A stretch of 64,000 bases of DNA, taken from contig OX463854.1 of the NCBI GenBank assembly GCA_949825065.1, positions 14,111,112 through 14,175,111 of the forward strand, read 5' to 3'. Shown one piece after another: positions 50,385 through 61,130 of the stretch; positions within the stretch are counted from its first letter, which is position 1; each line of letters begins with the position of its first letter. Below the pieces are notes generated by a model. That model was not told where the DNA came from and searched no databases. It saw nothing but the letters and a program-made list of their open reading frames with translations. Source of the stretch: Odontocerum albicorne (taxonomy: Eukaryota > Arthropoda > Insecta > Trichoptera > Odontoceridae). Both the position numbers and the translations under genes were made by a program.

Positions 50385-50494
50385 AATCTCGAATAAGTAA
50401 ACAGATATATTAAACTCTCAATTATCCGTAATGTCAAAAGAAAAAAAAATTAATGAATCTCGAATAAGTAAACAGATATATTAAACTCTCAATT
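50385..50494. repeat. two-copy direct repeat, about 39 bp
   Basis: AATCTCGAATAAGTAAACAG and the following 19 bases occur at 50385 and 50456. Confidence 0.85.
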
Positions 50495-50619
50495 TAAGGT
50501 TTTGTTTAAATCAATACAGACCTGACTCTTTAATGACGAAAGGTCTATCCAACATATTTGAATGGAATGTGAAATTAACAAAAATTACAATAAATAGATT
50601 CACAATATCTTTGAGAAGA

Positions 50620-51220
50620 TTATGACATAATAACGGCTGACATGTCCAATGTACTCCTATTCTCGGCGTCCACGGCAGGTCCAGACGGCTTGCGGCCTGT
50701 CGACGGTCGGGGCAAATCCCTTGGAATCAGATGAGGGTAAAGGCTACTCATAGAGTGCATGGCACCAGCTGAGGACTTCCTCGGATGGTCTGACAGAGAA
50801 CAGCGCCCATGACGCAACACGTGTAGGATGTAGGTAGAACGCAATAAGCAACTGCGTAATTTGGTCGAATGGATCGTGATGGAACGGAAGCGGCTTATGG
50901 TTAAGGGAGAGTTCCTGATAAGGAATTTCGCCTTAACTGAATTTAAAATTATTAAATTAAACTCCAGAGTAATTATTAATTAAAAGTATTACAATATCAC
51001 AACGACAAGCGTGCAGTATAGAGCAACTCCTAGCCCGAGGATGAAATGAATGCACTTAGACAGACAGATGTCTGTAGGTTCGAGGTCCGGCCGAGAATAG
51101 GGTGAAAACGCTGGCCCTCCGGGAAGCCGAACGGCTGACAAAGTGATAGAACGCGTCACAGCCCACCTGCACGATCTTTCGTCGGCACCTTGAGACTTCA
51201 ATCGTTGTGAAGCCGGATCA
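50620..51220 (-). pseudogene. unidentified G+C-rich coding-like block
   Basis: Two minus-strand frames stand out: 50620-50844 (with SSLYPHLIPRDLPRPSTGRK) and the second half of 50989-51372 (TRSITLSAVRLPGGPAF, ending in a hydrophobic stretch). The block is much richer in G+C than its surroundings. Both blocks look like decayed transposon protein, but I do not recognise the family. Confidence 0.4.
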
Positions 51221-51480
51221 CTGGCCGACAATAACAAATAATTATTATTTTGGTCACGAGAAATTATATTTAGAACACAACAGAACTTCGTGATTCGTAT
51301 CAACTTTGACACGTGATCTCCGAAGTAAGAAATAATGATAATTTTGGATTCTCCTAATTTGTAGGCCGACAACTATCTCAAAATAGCGTCTGAGGAATTT
51401 TCTTGTAAATACTATAGCCATTTTGAATTTAATTAAATTATTAAATATACTCCTCACAAGACATTGTAATTTGTTTTTTT

Positions 51481-51774
51481 CAAACACTGTTTATTCCATT
51501 TTATGTAACGATATAGCCCTACCGGTTTTTCGGGGTAAACATCTGGCCAACACATATAGGTATATTACCAAGATCTCACCGCTGCTCGCTGAAGTTGTCT
51601 CCTACCTCCCTCCACCCACAATCCCCAACCCAATGTTTTAACGTTAGAAGTGTGAATGTTGGTACCAGTTCGAACAGAATTCAATATTGTTTGTGTTCCC
51701 CTGATAATGAGGCGTAAGTCTTGAAACCGGTAGCGTAATACCGTTACATAAAGTGGAAAAAACAGTGTTTGATA
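51481..51774. mobile_element. fold-back MITE, longest copy (294 bp)
   Basis: Ends CAAACACTGTTTATTCCA and the reverse CAGTGTTTG, with AACGATATAGCCCTACCGGT facing CTTGAAACCGGTAGCG. The interior matches 34130-34352, giving three copies of one family in this intron. Confidence 0.88.
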
Positions 51775-52622
51775 AAACAAATTACAAATACTTTTTCTTT
51801 GTGAGAAATTATTATACAAGTCAATTAGATTTGATTTTAAAATAAAAATATTAAAGCTATAAGTTAACAATGCACTATTTTATTATTAGTAATAACCCGT
51901 TAATATGATGAAAGTATTATATTTTCAAGATCAAACTGTGTTTATCTTTGTGTTGTCGTCGTACCGCTGGTTTTCTCGAGTTTCGCTTGCTCAATGTAAT
52001 TGACGCGATCGCCACTTCCTTTAACCATCTGCAGCTCTTTATGCAGCCATCTTATCATTTCCATGGTAATTAGTATGTTATAATTTGAATAATTATTTTG
52101 TGTTGCAAAAATAAACAGAAACATTTTAAGGTCATTTTTTTGACATGATGGATTTAAATCGTTTCCGAAATGAAACTGAAAATCTTTAATAATGTAAAAT
52201 TTTATTTGACTTAAACTCTGAACAGAGTATTTTATCTTACTGACAAAAATCTTTGTAAGAATTATTAACCAAACTCATTTATTTATGTATATAGCTATAG
52301 TCAACTGGGATTGAGGGTGATATGTGAATATAATAATTTAGTGTTATTATTATAAATGTTAGAAGAATCAAGCATTGTCACTCATTATAAACTGTTTTCT
52401 TGTTTCAGTATTTAAATCAGCGAATTAATTTGTATCAAAATCTGCGTTTTTAAAGTGCTTGTTAAAGTAATATATTTAATTCAAATTAAACTCATATACG
52501 ATAACCAATCGAAAGATCGACTGAAACAGTATTTCCCAAAAATAAATTATTGCCAAGTTTAACTAGATGTTTTGAGTTGTTATTGAGTTTCTAGTAACTA
52601 TTGTGTTTTGTGTTGTTCACAG

Positions 52623-52703
52623 CAAGTGTCCTGGGTGAGAAGAAGAGACTGGCATATTCTTTCCTCCGGAGTCTTCACATTCACCAACGATGAAAGATTT
52701 CAA
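52623..52703 (+). CDS. dpr12: dpr third coding exon: Ig1 core with the VSW tryptophan
   Basis: This 27-codon exon encodes QVSWVRRRDWHILSSG followed by VFTFTNDERFQ. It lies between acceptor TTCACAG and donor GTAAAT, in phase 0 at both ends. The VSW.R.RDWHIL block holds the conserved Ig-core tryptophan and is almost diagnostic of Dpr proteins; TNDERFQ is the next conserved strand. RRDWHILSSG fits dpr12 best in my memory of the Drosophila family. The expected next exon, with the WTLQIK strand and YECQV cysteine, was not found before 64000, so Ig1 is incomplete here and Ig2 and any C-terminal anchor signal lie outside the window. Confidence 0.94.
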
Positions 52704-53139
52704 GTAAATTTATATTTTATATTAATTTATTTAGTTATTTAAGTTTTTAATTAAAATAATTTCTTAATATCAAAATTATACGATTAAAGTTCATTCGTGT
52801 TTAAAACATTCGATTTGCATGAAAAAAAATATTAGGATTTTTTGTTAATACACCTTTATTAACATAAAATCTTCGTCTACGAAGCCATTCATTATTTAAA
52901 TTTAACAAATAAATATTATCAACTGTAAATGAACAGAAAAACCTCCATTAAGAGGGTTGTATCCTAAAATATACAAGAAGTTTAAATCAAGATATGTTTT
53001 TCTCGTCTTAATATGCTCACAATACAAGTACAATACTAAGTATGCTCATAAAATGTTCACGGCTATAGTCGTTGTTGCTTAAAAACTTCATACTCTTCGA
53101 ATAATTCAAATAAAGGTTTTTTTAATTCTTAACAGACCT

Positions 53140-53275
53140 TTTGTTTTAAATAATCATCACACCATATCCCATTTGGTAGAGAGAACATATTCCTACTTCA
53201 TTCTAGCTTGGCACACATCTTTTGCTTCTACCACGTTCATTTACCGCGTCGCGCATACTCTCATATTGTTTATTT
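53140..53275 (-). mobile_element. LINE 3' fragment, family 1, short
   Basis: ATCACACCATATCCCATTTG and CTTTTGCTTCTACCACGTTC resemble the starts of the other minus-oriented copies. Short and degraded. Confidence 0.45.
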
Positions 53276-53949
53276 ATAAATAAAATAAACGACATTTAAG
53301 GGTTCTTTACGTATCAAAGTAACAGATAAAAAAATAAGAATACTGATTTAAACAAGATTCATACGTGTATAAACATTAAAGTATAACACAACATTGAAAT
53401 TAAAAAAATTATAAAATACAATTATTTATATTCAAACAACGAAACCACTTTTGAATGACATTACGCCGAACAGCATAAAGAAACCCTTCAACGCCACATT
53501 CTCGTTTAGATCATGAAGTTCTATAAAAGCCAACAGGATAACAGCAATCTTCCTATCGCTGTCCTGGACTCTTACGATAGTAATTGTGAACTACGAGTAT
53601 GTACCTTTTCGTTACAATCACATGCTTTCAAAGCATCATATGTTGCCTGATAAGTCCACATACAGTATTAGCAGGAAGAAACAAGTATCCTGAACGAGTG
53701 GTCATATACAAGTAGGTGTTAAAAATAATCAGTTTTAAAATAATTTGTTGTAAAAATTGTTACCTAGTTATAAGTCAGTATGTAGGTGTTAACTATTTCT
53801 AAGAAATTAAGTATTAAGATTATAAAATATTAAAAATGAATCTTTGAATTTTTAATTGAATTAGTTCATAGTTATTAAATATAAATTAAATTTGTTACGA
53901 TGTACATAGTTAAAGCCTTAGGCAAATGTTCACATAATTTTTTTGTATT

Positions 53950-54330
53950 TCAGTATACCAAGTTGATGAAAGCCGCTGGCAATCGTTCTTCGAATAAATC
54001 ACCTGAACGATAGAAAGCCAGGACATATTTTTCATTCTTATCTTGATTACAATAACAGATTATTATTCTATCAGTCTTTACAGATGTTACAGCGATGGTA
54101 TTGGGGTATTTTCTTCTGCAAGCTTTCTGCTGAGCAGCTAATAGACAACCGTGGTCAATCATCTGGTGTGACATTAATTGGATGTCGCTACACATTTATA
54201 GTGGTGGATTGTCTGTGCTGATTCTCCATCTGAGGCAATTTTTTTATCTATCCACATGGATGCGTAGGTGCATATGACCCCTGGTGTCCCACCGGCAGGC
54301 AATGTGATGACTCTTAGCAGTAATACTGAG
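53950..54330 (-). pseudogene. unidentified coding-like block, possible nested gene or remnant
   Basis: An 81-codon minus-strand frame (53950-54195) has normal-looking composition: HQMIDHGCLLAAQQKACRRK, then a hydrophobic strand RIIICYC, ending INLVY. Directly upstream another frame (about 54190-54330) reads ITLPAGGTPGVICTYASMWI and then HHYKCVATS and ends at a TAA. It begins just after a T-rich tract ending TTTAG, which resembles a splice acceptor. The two frames look like one protein broken by a frameshift. I know no matching family; it could be an exon or an old transposon gene. Confidence 0.35.
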
Positions 54331-55678
54331 CGTCTAAATAAATAAAAAATCGCATGGAAAAAAAAAGAGGTTTAGCAAAAAAAAAAAGATTTGTTTGAAC
54401 ATTGGAATACAGAAACACAGAGATATCAAAAATGTATTGATATTTCTTGTATAATTTTATTTTCGATCCTCAGCAAAAAGAAATATTTAATTCAATAACC
54501 AAGAAAAGAATATTGGATTTCTGTCCTATTAATAATATTTCATTCATTATATTTTTAGTTCTTTTGTCAAAAAATACATATCGAAAAGGCACAAAGTATC
54601 TTCTTTATAAATTGGAGAAGATATATTTGATGTACGTCACAATAAAACAACTTTTCATCAACAATGAATGCCCTTATAAATAACAAGAGTTCTCCACGGA
54701 TATTGGCATTCAATTCATGAATGATTTCAATGAGAATCATTCACATTTGACTACGGGGAACAATCTCCCAGGATAAATCGTACTGAACAAATGAAAAACC
54801 TAAACCAGAACATAAATACATTTTCCTTTAAAGCGTTTTCTGGTTCTCTCGGGAACCGCGCTTTCATCTGAATATACAGGCTTTTTTTAAATTTCTCAAT
54901 TCTTTTACATTCTTCATAAAAGAACCAACCCACAAAGAGTATATTTCAAATTTATTTATGTTTTTATGCGTGACTTATTTATTTAAATATTTACATAATT
55001 CTTCATAAGACAAACGGTCCATAAATGTTTTTTTGTACAATTTAAAGGTAGGGGATGAAAAACATCTGTGTTGCTTCAGTTTGTGTTTTTTCTTTACGCT
55101 TAGTGACCCCTGATCAGGGAGGGTCATAAAAGTTTACTTTTTGATACCATCTGATTAACATTGTTTCTTGTGAATCATGTGAAACCTATGTTAATGTGTT
55201 TTTTGCGTTACTTTACTTTTTCCTTTGGATAAGAGATAAAATTAAAATATTGTTCCACTTTAAATAATTGAACTATTATTAAAATATCCTTTGTCTCACT
55301 AAGTGCATTGCCTGTTCTAATGCAGGTGAATTACACCCGCGAAATTAACACATAAATAATTAAAAAAAGATCTTACCGTAGCCGCTCGCGAGGTTTGACA
55401 ACTCAAAGCTCAGTAAAGCGTATTGGCATAATTTTATTGAAACACCCAAAAACAGGGCATACTTTTACTAAACCTTGTCTGTCTAAAAATTATAAAAATG
55501 TCAGTGTGGTTGGAAACATAGGAATAAAATGTTTATAACCATTATTATTAACTATTTTAACTATTACTATAATATATTAACTTAAAAAAGTGATTCAAAG
55601 TATATATTTAAAATTATGGAGATGTGGTATGGTTGTCCGTCATGCGTCTTGACCAAAAAAACAAGATCTGTTTGTTTC

Positions 55679-55815
55679 TTACTGAGGACGTACTGTGAAA
55701 ACCTAAAATTTACTGCAAATCTTACTTACTGAGGACGTACTATGAAAACCTAAAATTTACTGCAAATGTTATTTACTGAGGACGTACTGTGAAGATCTAA
55801 AATTTACTGCAAATA
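55679..55815. repeat. 47-bp minisatellite, three copies
   Basis: TTACTGAGGACGTACTGTGA begins units at 55679, 55726 and 55773, with few differences. Confidence 0.93.
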
Positions 55816-56383
55816 TTAAAATAGCACTCGTTCTGTTATTTTCAAATCCTAAACAATGTATTATTTTAAATACAAACTGTTATAATCTTATTAAGTAATA
55901 TAAAAAAGAGCACTCTCAGATTGTGTAGGCATATAGAACGAATAAATTAAGAAACACTAATAAACAAATATACATTGTAAAAGTTGAATAAAGTTTAGTG
56001 AAATATCAAAGAAAGTATGGATGGATCATGGGTATGATATTTGGAAAAAAGGAAATGTAAAAATGAAAAGAGATTATAGAAGTTGTATGAAAAGATGTAT
56101 GGATCGCAGCATTCGTTTCGTTTGTTTTTATGTTCCAGCAATATAAACTATAACTGAAGACGCGTGTTTTCTGAATCTAAATAGTAATTTTATTTTAGCA
56201 ATTCCGAGATAGACTGTTTTGTCCTCTTGAAGACAAATAATGTATCTTAAATATTAAAGTCTAGACTCATTGATTGTTCTTAAAACTTGAATAATAAATC
56301 TTTAGTGCTCGATAATGATTAAAAACTAAGATTATTATTTATCTCGAGTATCCAATATTTAAATAAGATCGTAAAACTAAATG

Positions 56384-56938
56384 AAAAGTCTTTCAAATTA
56401 AGCGGGTTTTTTTAATTCTTAAATAAAATACAGATGGTGTCGCGAACTTGCCTGGGTCTTGTGACATTTGAGAAGTGTAATGTATGACATTTATTAAAAT
56501 GGAGCTATATACAATACAACAACGTCATATACAATACAACAGCGTTCAAATTCATAATTATTTTATGTATTGTAATCTCCAGAAACGGTGATGTTCTGAC
56601 ATCTGTGATCTGACACTGTTGAACTATTTTCTATAGGGTTACGTGAAAAGCTAGGTCTATGAGAATAGCCCCCGATCAATTCCTGATCTGAATGATGAAA
56701 TTACTCGCGTTATTAGTGAGTTAGAACCGCAATTATGCCATAATGTCATCGAAAATTTTGACAAAAGAGTGGACATCTGTGGAGCTACAAGAGGTGGACA
56801 TTTGGCGGATGTTGTTTTTTTTGTGTTTAAATGTACTTCAATGATCAATAAAAAAAATTGAAATCAAAGCATATTGTGTGTTTTATTCAAGAATAAAAAA
56901 AATTAATTAAAAAAACCGCTCAATTTGAAAGACCCTTT
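56384..56938 (+). mobile_element. Tc1/mariner-superfamily deletion derivative, copy 3
   Basis: Same ends (AAGTCTTTCAAATTAAGCGG and CCGCTCAATTTGAAAGACCC) and the same internal deletion as copies 1 and 2. The C-terminal frame is more decayed: AELEPQLC-like and ENFDKRVDICGATRGGHLAD are recognisable but stops interrupt it. A short ATACAATACAACA duplication lies near 56510-56540. Confidence 0.85.
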
Positions 56939-57689
56939 ACTTTTCTAACTTTTTATCGATCGTATCGAAAATGATAAAAACTGTTAAGTTGTCGAAAAAC
57001 ATTCCCATGCTTTGAAAATAAGAAATTATTAAACGTAAGGCAAGTCTTAATCAATTAATCATTCAATCTGGTCTTTTTATCGTTCAAGATCAGTTAACTG
57101 AAAAAAAATTATTTTATTGAATTTGAAATATCCCTTTTTTTATTTGAATTTATTAACCATAATTTAATACGCTTCTACTTTTTTTTGTTTAACTAGAAAG
57201 AATACAATTTAACAATTCATATATATTCAGATTAAAAAAAACTCGTACTGACTCGGTCTCATTTAGGTTGAAAAAGCTAAACATGATAAAGCCTTTCAAA
57301 TCACGCACTTGATGAAACCACAAATGAGATTTCCCGAAAGAAACCATAAAAAAAATCTTTCGCTTTGAAACAAGAATAAATGAATTCTGTTGACTTGAAA
57401 AAAAGATAACACTTTTTACTCTTTCACAAGCAAAAGATCCTTTTTACACTGAAATATCAAAATTTACCCAATATTATCAATCAACTCGCTTTTGATCGTA
57501 GCTTGACTGAAATTGATTTTGACAAATTATATGAAAGTTTTCAAACTCCTTCGAATCTTTAGATGCCTCGTATTTTTTTTTCAGAGGTGGCTATTTTTTT
57601 CAACGAACATTAAAATACTTTTAATAATCATAATCATAACAAGCATTTAAAGTAAACTAATCTAAAGTATATAATTAATATATGGAAAT

Positions 57690-58320
57690 GAAACGTTGAT
57701 GAGATAAGGGGTAAAAGGAGTAAAGAACTTACTATGCCGTAAAAAATAAATAATGTGAACTTTAGGCTGATATATTAAGTAAGATAAAGGAAAGTACTCA
57801 AAGATGGTTTGGACGTGAAGAATCAATGAATAAATAAGATAAACAAACAAAAATACAGTGAAAATGTAAGTGGAAGGCGGTGTAGAGAATGCACATACAA
57901 CTCCTACAATTTTTCTGAGTTTCTACGTTTTCTTCTTTTAAAATATAATTCCCTCGATCCAACCATACTTTTCAAGCCTTACCTCTACCACGCCTTCCAC
58001 TAACATTTCTGCTGTATATTTATTTTATTAATCTTTCTTCATTCATTGGTTCTATATACCCAAACGATTTCATATAATTTCGTAGGCTGTCAAACGTTGT
58101 CCCCCCATGTATTATTTTAAGTACACGCATTTCTACAGCATTTTATTGGCTCTTTTTTCCACATCCACGTTTCAGTCCCGTGCATCAAAGTTGATACTTA
58201 AAAACTATTGTAGGTTATTATCTTAGTAGATTTTAATACTGTCTAGTTTGAGAATATATGTTTAATTGCCCCATTGATTTAATGTCCTGTCACTACACGC
58301 CGTTCGATATATATCTTACC
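57690..58320. mobile_element. LINE family 1 fragments in head-to-head orientation
   Basis: 57690-57890 is plus-oriented (ATTAAGTAAGATAAAGGAAAG, then TGGTTTGGACGTGAAGAATC). 57890-58320 is minus-oriented (GTACACGCATTTCTACAGCA, then CACGTTTCAGTCCCGTGCAT). Together they form an imperfect inverted pair of the same LINE region. Confidence 0.65.
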
Positions 58321-58419
58321 TAGATAAATAAAATTAATAAAAATGCTCATATGATACTTGCAAAAAATCAAAGGGTGTTTATCTATGGTATGTAATCCCT
58401 ACTCTATTGCTGATTATGT

Positions 58420-58640
58420 AACTCACTCAGCAGAATCATTGCCTCGCGAGACAACTCGTTCATCTCCCTCCATCCACCTGGGAGCAAATACGGTAGGCAC
58501 TCATGAATGGTGTGAATGATAGTCTGAAGAGCACTGCACTCACAAAGGGGAGACTTCATGAGCTCCCGTATATGCATGAGGCAAGCTTGGCGGCCATGAC
58601 CCTTACGAAATTGGATCAGGGCGTACTACTGTTTTCTCGG
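58420..58640 (-). mobile_element. LINE 3' end fragment, third family
   Basis: The minus strand encodes ALIQFRKGHGRQACLMH, then SPLCECSALQTIIHTIHECL and PGGWREMNELSREAMILLSE, with few breaks. This matches the last coding block of insect LINEs with a GHGR...LC.CG..QT..HI..EC pattern. It is relatively intact compared with the other LINE pieces. Confidence 0.8.
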
Positions 58641-59390
58641 AAGTAAAAACCTTATTTGGAACCTCTACAATAAACTATTTCCAACGTAATCTTATCTCAG
58701 TATTTATTTTATTCTATAAAATTTAATTTCAACAATCAAATGATATTTATGATACAAATGAGTACAAAAAAATAATTTTAATTCATTCTTCATATGCGAG
58801 TACCATTACAAAAAGCAAACAGTATAAGAAGAACCCAATGCAATAACAAAGCAATATCCATACGATAAATTCAATTCATTCCCACTTAAATAACTTATTT
58901 ACTTCACTTCAATTAGTCAAGATGTAGTCCATACAATGTCCATACTGATACCAATCTGTATAGACTTGGGATACAGGAGTTGTACTTATAATTTGTTGTA
59001 ACTGCTTCATTGTGCAATACAAACATTGTCGTATGGACCTTAAAGAAACATAAAACCTGACTTGTTAGTTCTCGACTATTTAATCATCAACTAACAATCT
59101 TACATAATGCTGTGAAATCTTACATTTTTAATACTTCAATTACAGTGGGCTCGATTCCCGAGTTAAAGCGCACTTAGCGAGAGTTTGCTCTCTCATCGGC
59201 GCTATATCAATTGTTATTTTAATTTTGTTTACGTATTTTATTTCATTTCAACGGTTAAGCGATCTTTTTGATATAAAATATTTAAAAAAAAAAAATTAAT
59301 ATTTATGTGTAAATGTTATATATACAATAGAAAAAACACATTTATTATGAGCCATAAGGACAAAATAAAAACATACTGACATACATACCA

Positions 59391-59478
59391 TAAAGCTGTC
59401 GTCTAAGCCTCTGTCCTCTCTACCTACCTCTCTACCTCTATAAAGCTGTCGTCTAAGCCTCTGTCCTCTCTACCTACC
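59391..59478. repeat. two-copy direct repeat, 50-bp period
   Basis: TAAAGCTGTCGTCTAAGCCT and the following CTGTCCTCTCTACCTACC occur at 59391 and 59441, inside the 5' edge of a LINE fragment. Confidence 0.92.
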
Positions 59479-59479
59479 C

Positions 59480-60030
59480 CTGTCGGGCTTAGACTTCTTA
59501 TCTCGACAGACATCCTTAGCCTCTTCTACATCCATACACCTCATACACCTTCTACGATTTCTCTTATCTCTTCCATCATCTTAGAAAATACTACCATAAT
59601 AGCAGAATTCCTCGGCTTGTTCCAATTTTTCATTATACACCCATACATACGTCGCATTTACTTTAGCTTTCATACTTTTCTTTTACCATTACATTGGAAA
59701 ACTCAAAATTAATCTCAGATTTATTTCTTCGCATATATCATACAATCAACTCATCAATTCATCTTCTCTATCCACCAACATTGCCGTGCCACCTGCATAC
59801 AATAATTCGCATACGTTCCCATTCGAAATTTGTATGCCATCAATTGACATACGAAGTTTCTTCACACATGTAACATATCTATATAAATATTAAGCAACCA
59901 GGGGGGCATAACGCATCCATGATTTACCCCTTTTAACATATTAAACCATTCCATCAAGATACCGTGCACTCTTATCTCTTCAACCAATATTTATCATAGC
60001 TTCCTCTCATCTCTTTGCGTATGATTGTGA
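59480..60030 (-). mobile_element. LINE fragment, family 1, reverse transcriptase region
   Basis: Pyrimidine-rich, minus-oriented like the other copies. It extends further 5' than most: ATTTGTATGCCATCAATTGA and TGCCACCTGCATACAAT resemble the part of the reverse transcriptase around the YADD-type motif, but no clean frame remains. Confidence 0.55.
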
Positions 60031-60153
60031 AAAAAATGTATGGGAAAAAAAAGTACATTGTGCGTTTATGGACTAGGAAAAAGAAAAAAGCCCATTTAAT
60101 TTACTTAATTCATCCCGGTTAGCACCATTTTATTTATTTACTCATGTAAGTGT

Positions 60154-60345
60154 AAGACGACCTCCGTGGCCTGGTGGTAAGGCACTTGTCTGCCAATCCG
60201 GAGGTTGCGAGTTCGATCCCCGCTGGAACCCAGATTTTTAAAATAGGATTCCAGTCTGGTTTTCTCTTAGGCCCTATTAAAACATCTTTCTGGTTGGTTG
60301 GAAGAGATTGCCACATGGCAATAAACTCGCCAGGTTAAAAAAAAA
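60154..60345 (+). mobile_element. SINE family A copy (best preserved)
   Basis: A box TGGCCTGGTGG (60167-60177) and B box GAGTTCGATCC (60209-60219) are near-canonical. Then GGATTCCAGTCTGGTTTTCT, TTGGTTGGAAGAGATTGCCA and CATGGCAATAAACTCGCCAG, ending in an A run. It lacks the ACAACGAAAGTGTAA tail of other copies. Confidence 0.9.
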
Positions 60346-60619
60346 AGTATTCAGTCATATGAAAGTTCATACAATGTCCATATTGATTGTCCAATCTACG
60401 TAGTCTTGTTACGAAAGAGTTGGACAAATAATTTATAGTAGCTATTTTACTGTAAAGTAAAATATTTTGCTGGAAAATTAAACACTTGAAATTTTATAAT
60501 CGTTTGATAGAAAAATAAGAAGTTTTTACATATTCCTCGATTATTGAACACGAATTAGTGATAAAGAATTACATGTTCACGCCACCGTGTATATATTTTT
60601 AATAGAGAATACAAACTTA

Positions 60620-61130
60620 ATAATCAAACTTCGCAAAGCGTAGAGGTTATGCGTGATCTCGGTATCTATTACGAATCTCGTCTTGACTTCAATTATGTTA
60701 AATGGGCTAGAAAGTTTGTGTTAGATTGCTAGGATTCCTAATGATATTTACAAGAAGATTCGGGAATTTGTCAGCATTGATGATACGAGTACTACATATA
60801 TGAGTCATTGATTAAAATTTATCAGGAATGTGGGTCTGTAATATAAATCCTTCTACACGTTTGATGTTGACTAAATTGAAGTGTTTCAGAGATGTATATT
60901 TCATCATTGAGGTGTATATTTCATAGGGAGGAATTATTCAATGATCTTAGGTCGTATAGTGATAGTTTCTCTTTTTGCGATCTTCAATAATTTAAGACTT
61001 ACATGGTTATTTTATTCTTTTTCGTCATGACCTCAATGCTGAAGAATGTGATCCACAAAATGTTTATCATATTATTGTGGTTTTCTAAGGAAAAATCTTA
61101 GGAAGTTTGCCATTGCCTTAAGCTCTAGAA
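60620..61130 (+). mobile_element. possible LINE reverse transcriptase C-terminal remnant
   Basis: The plus strand reads MRDLGIYYESRLDFNY near 60650, like the KDLGV..DS.L.F..H block after the reverse transcriptase domain of Jockey-like LINEs. Downstream frames are badly broken. Identification is tentative. Confidence 0.45.

Larger units (their letters stand above)
20833..52622 (+). other. dpr intron 2 (phase 0, about 31.8 kb)
   Basis: Donor GTGAGT, acceptor TTGTTCACAG. The next possible AG would shift the frame to an early stop, so the acceptor is set by the reading frame. The intron is packed with transposon remnants and minisatellites listed separately. An extra LINE-like pyrimidine-rich piece lies near 31800-32110. 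Stretches where I see nothing definable: 20840-21640, 22840-23220, 23320-23700, 25270-27460, 27800-28950, 30150-31070, 32120-32560, 37550-39150, 41320-41520, 42830-44030, 44230-45650, 46780-47430, 47700-49580 and 51780-52620. These are AT-rich with short simple-sequence runs. Confidence 0.85.

Noticed and set aside
53540..53600. Plus-strand FLSLSWTLTIVIVNYEY followed by GTATGT, looked like the missing dpr WTLQIK exon
   Set aside because: Apart from WTL nothing matches the Dpr pattern; no acceptor fits and the conserved flanks are absent.
60154..60316. Minus-strand ORF and possible tRNA gene
   Set aside because: The region is a SINE: A and B boxes are present but there is no paired acceptor stem, and the body matches the other copies.
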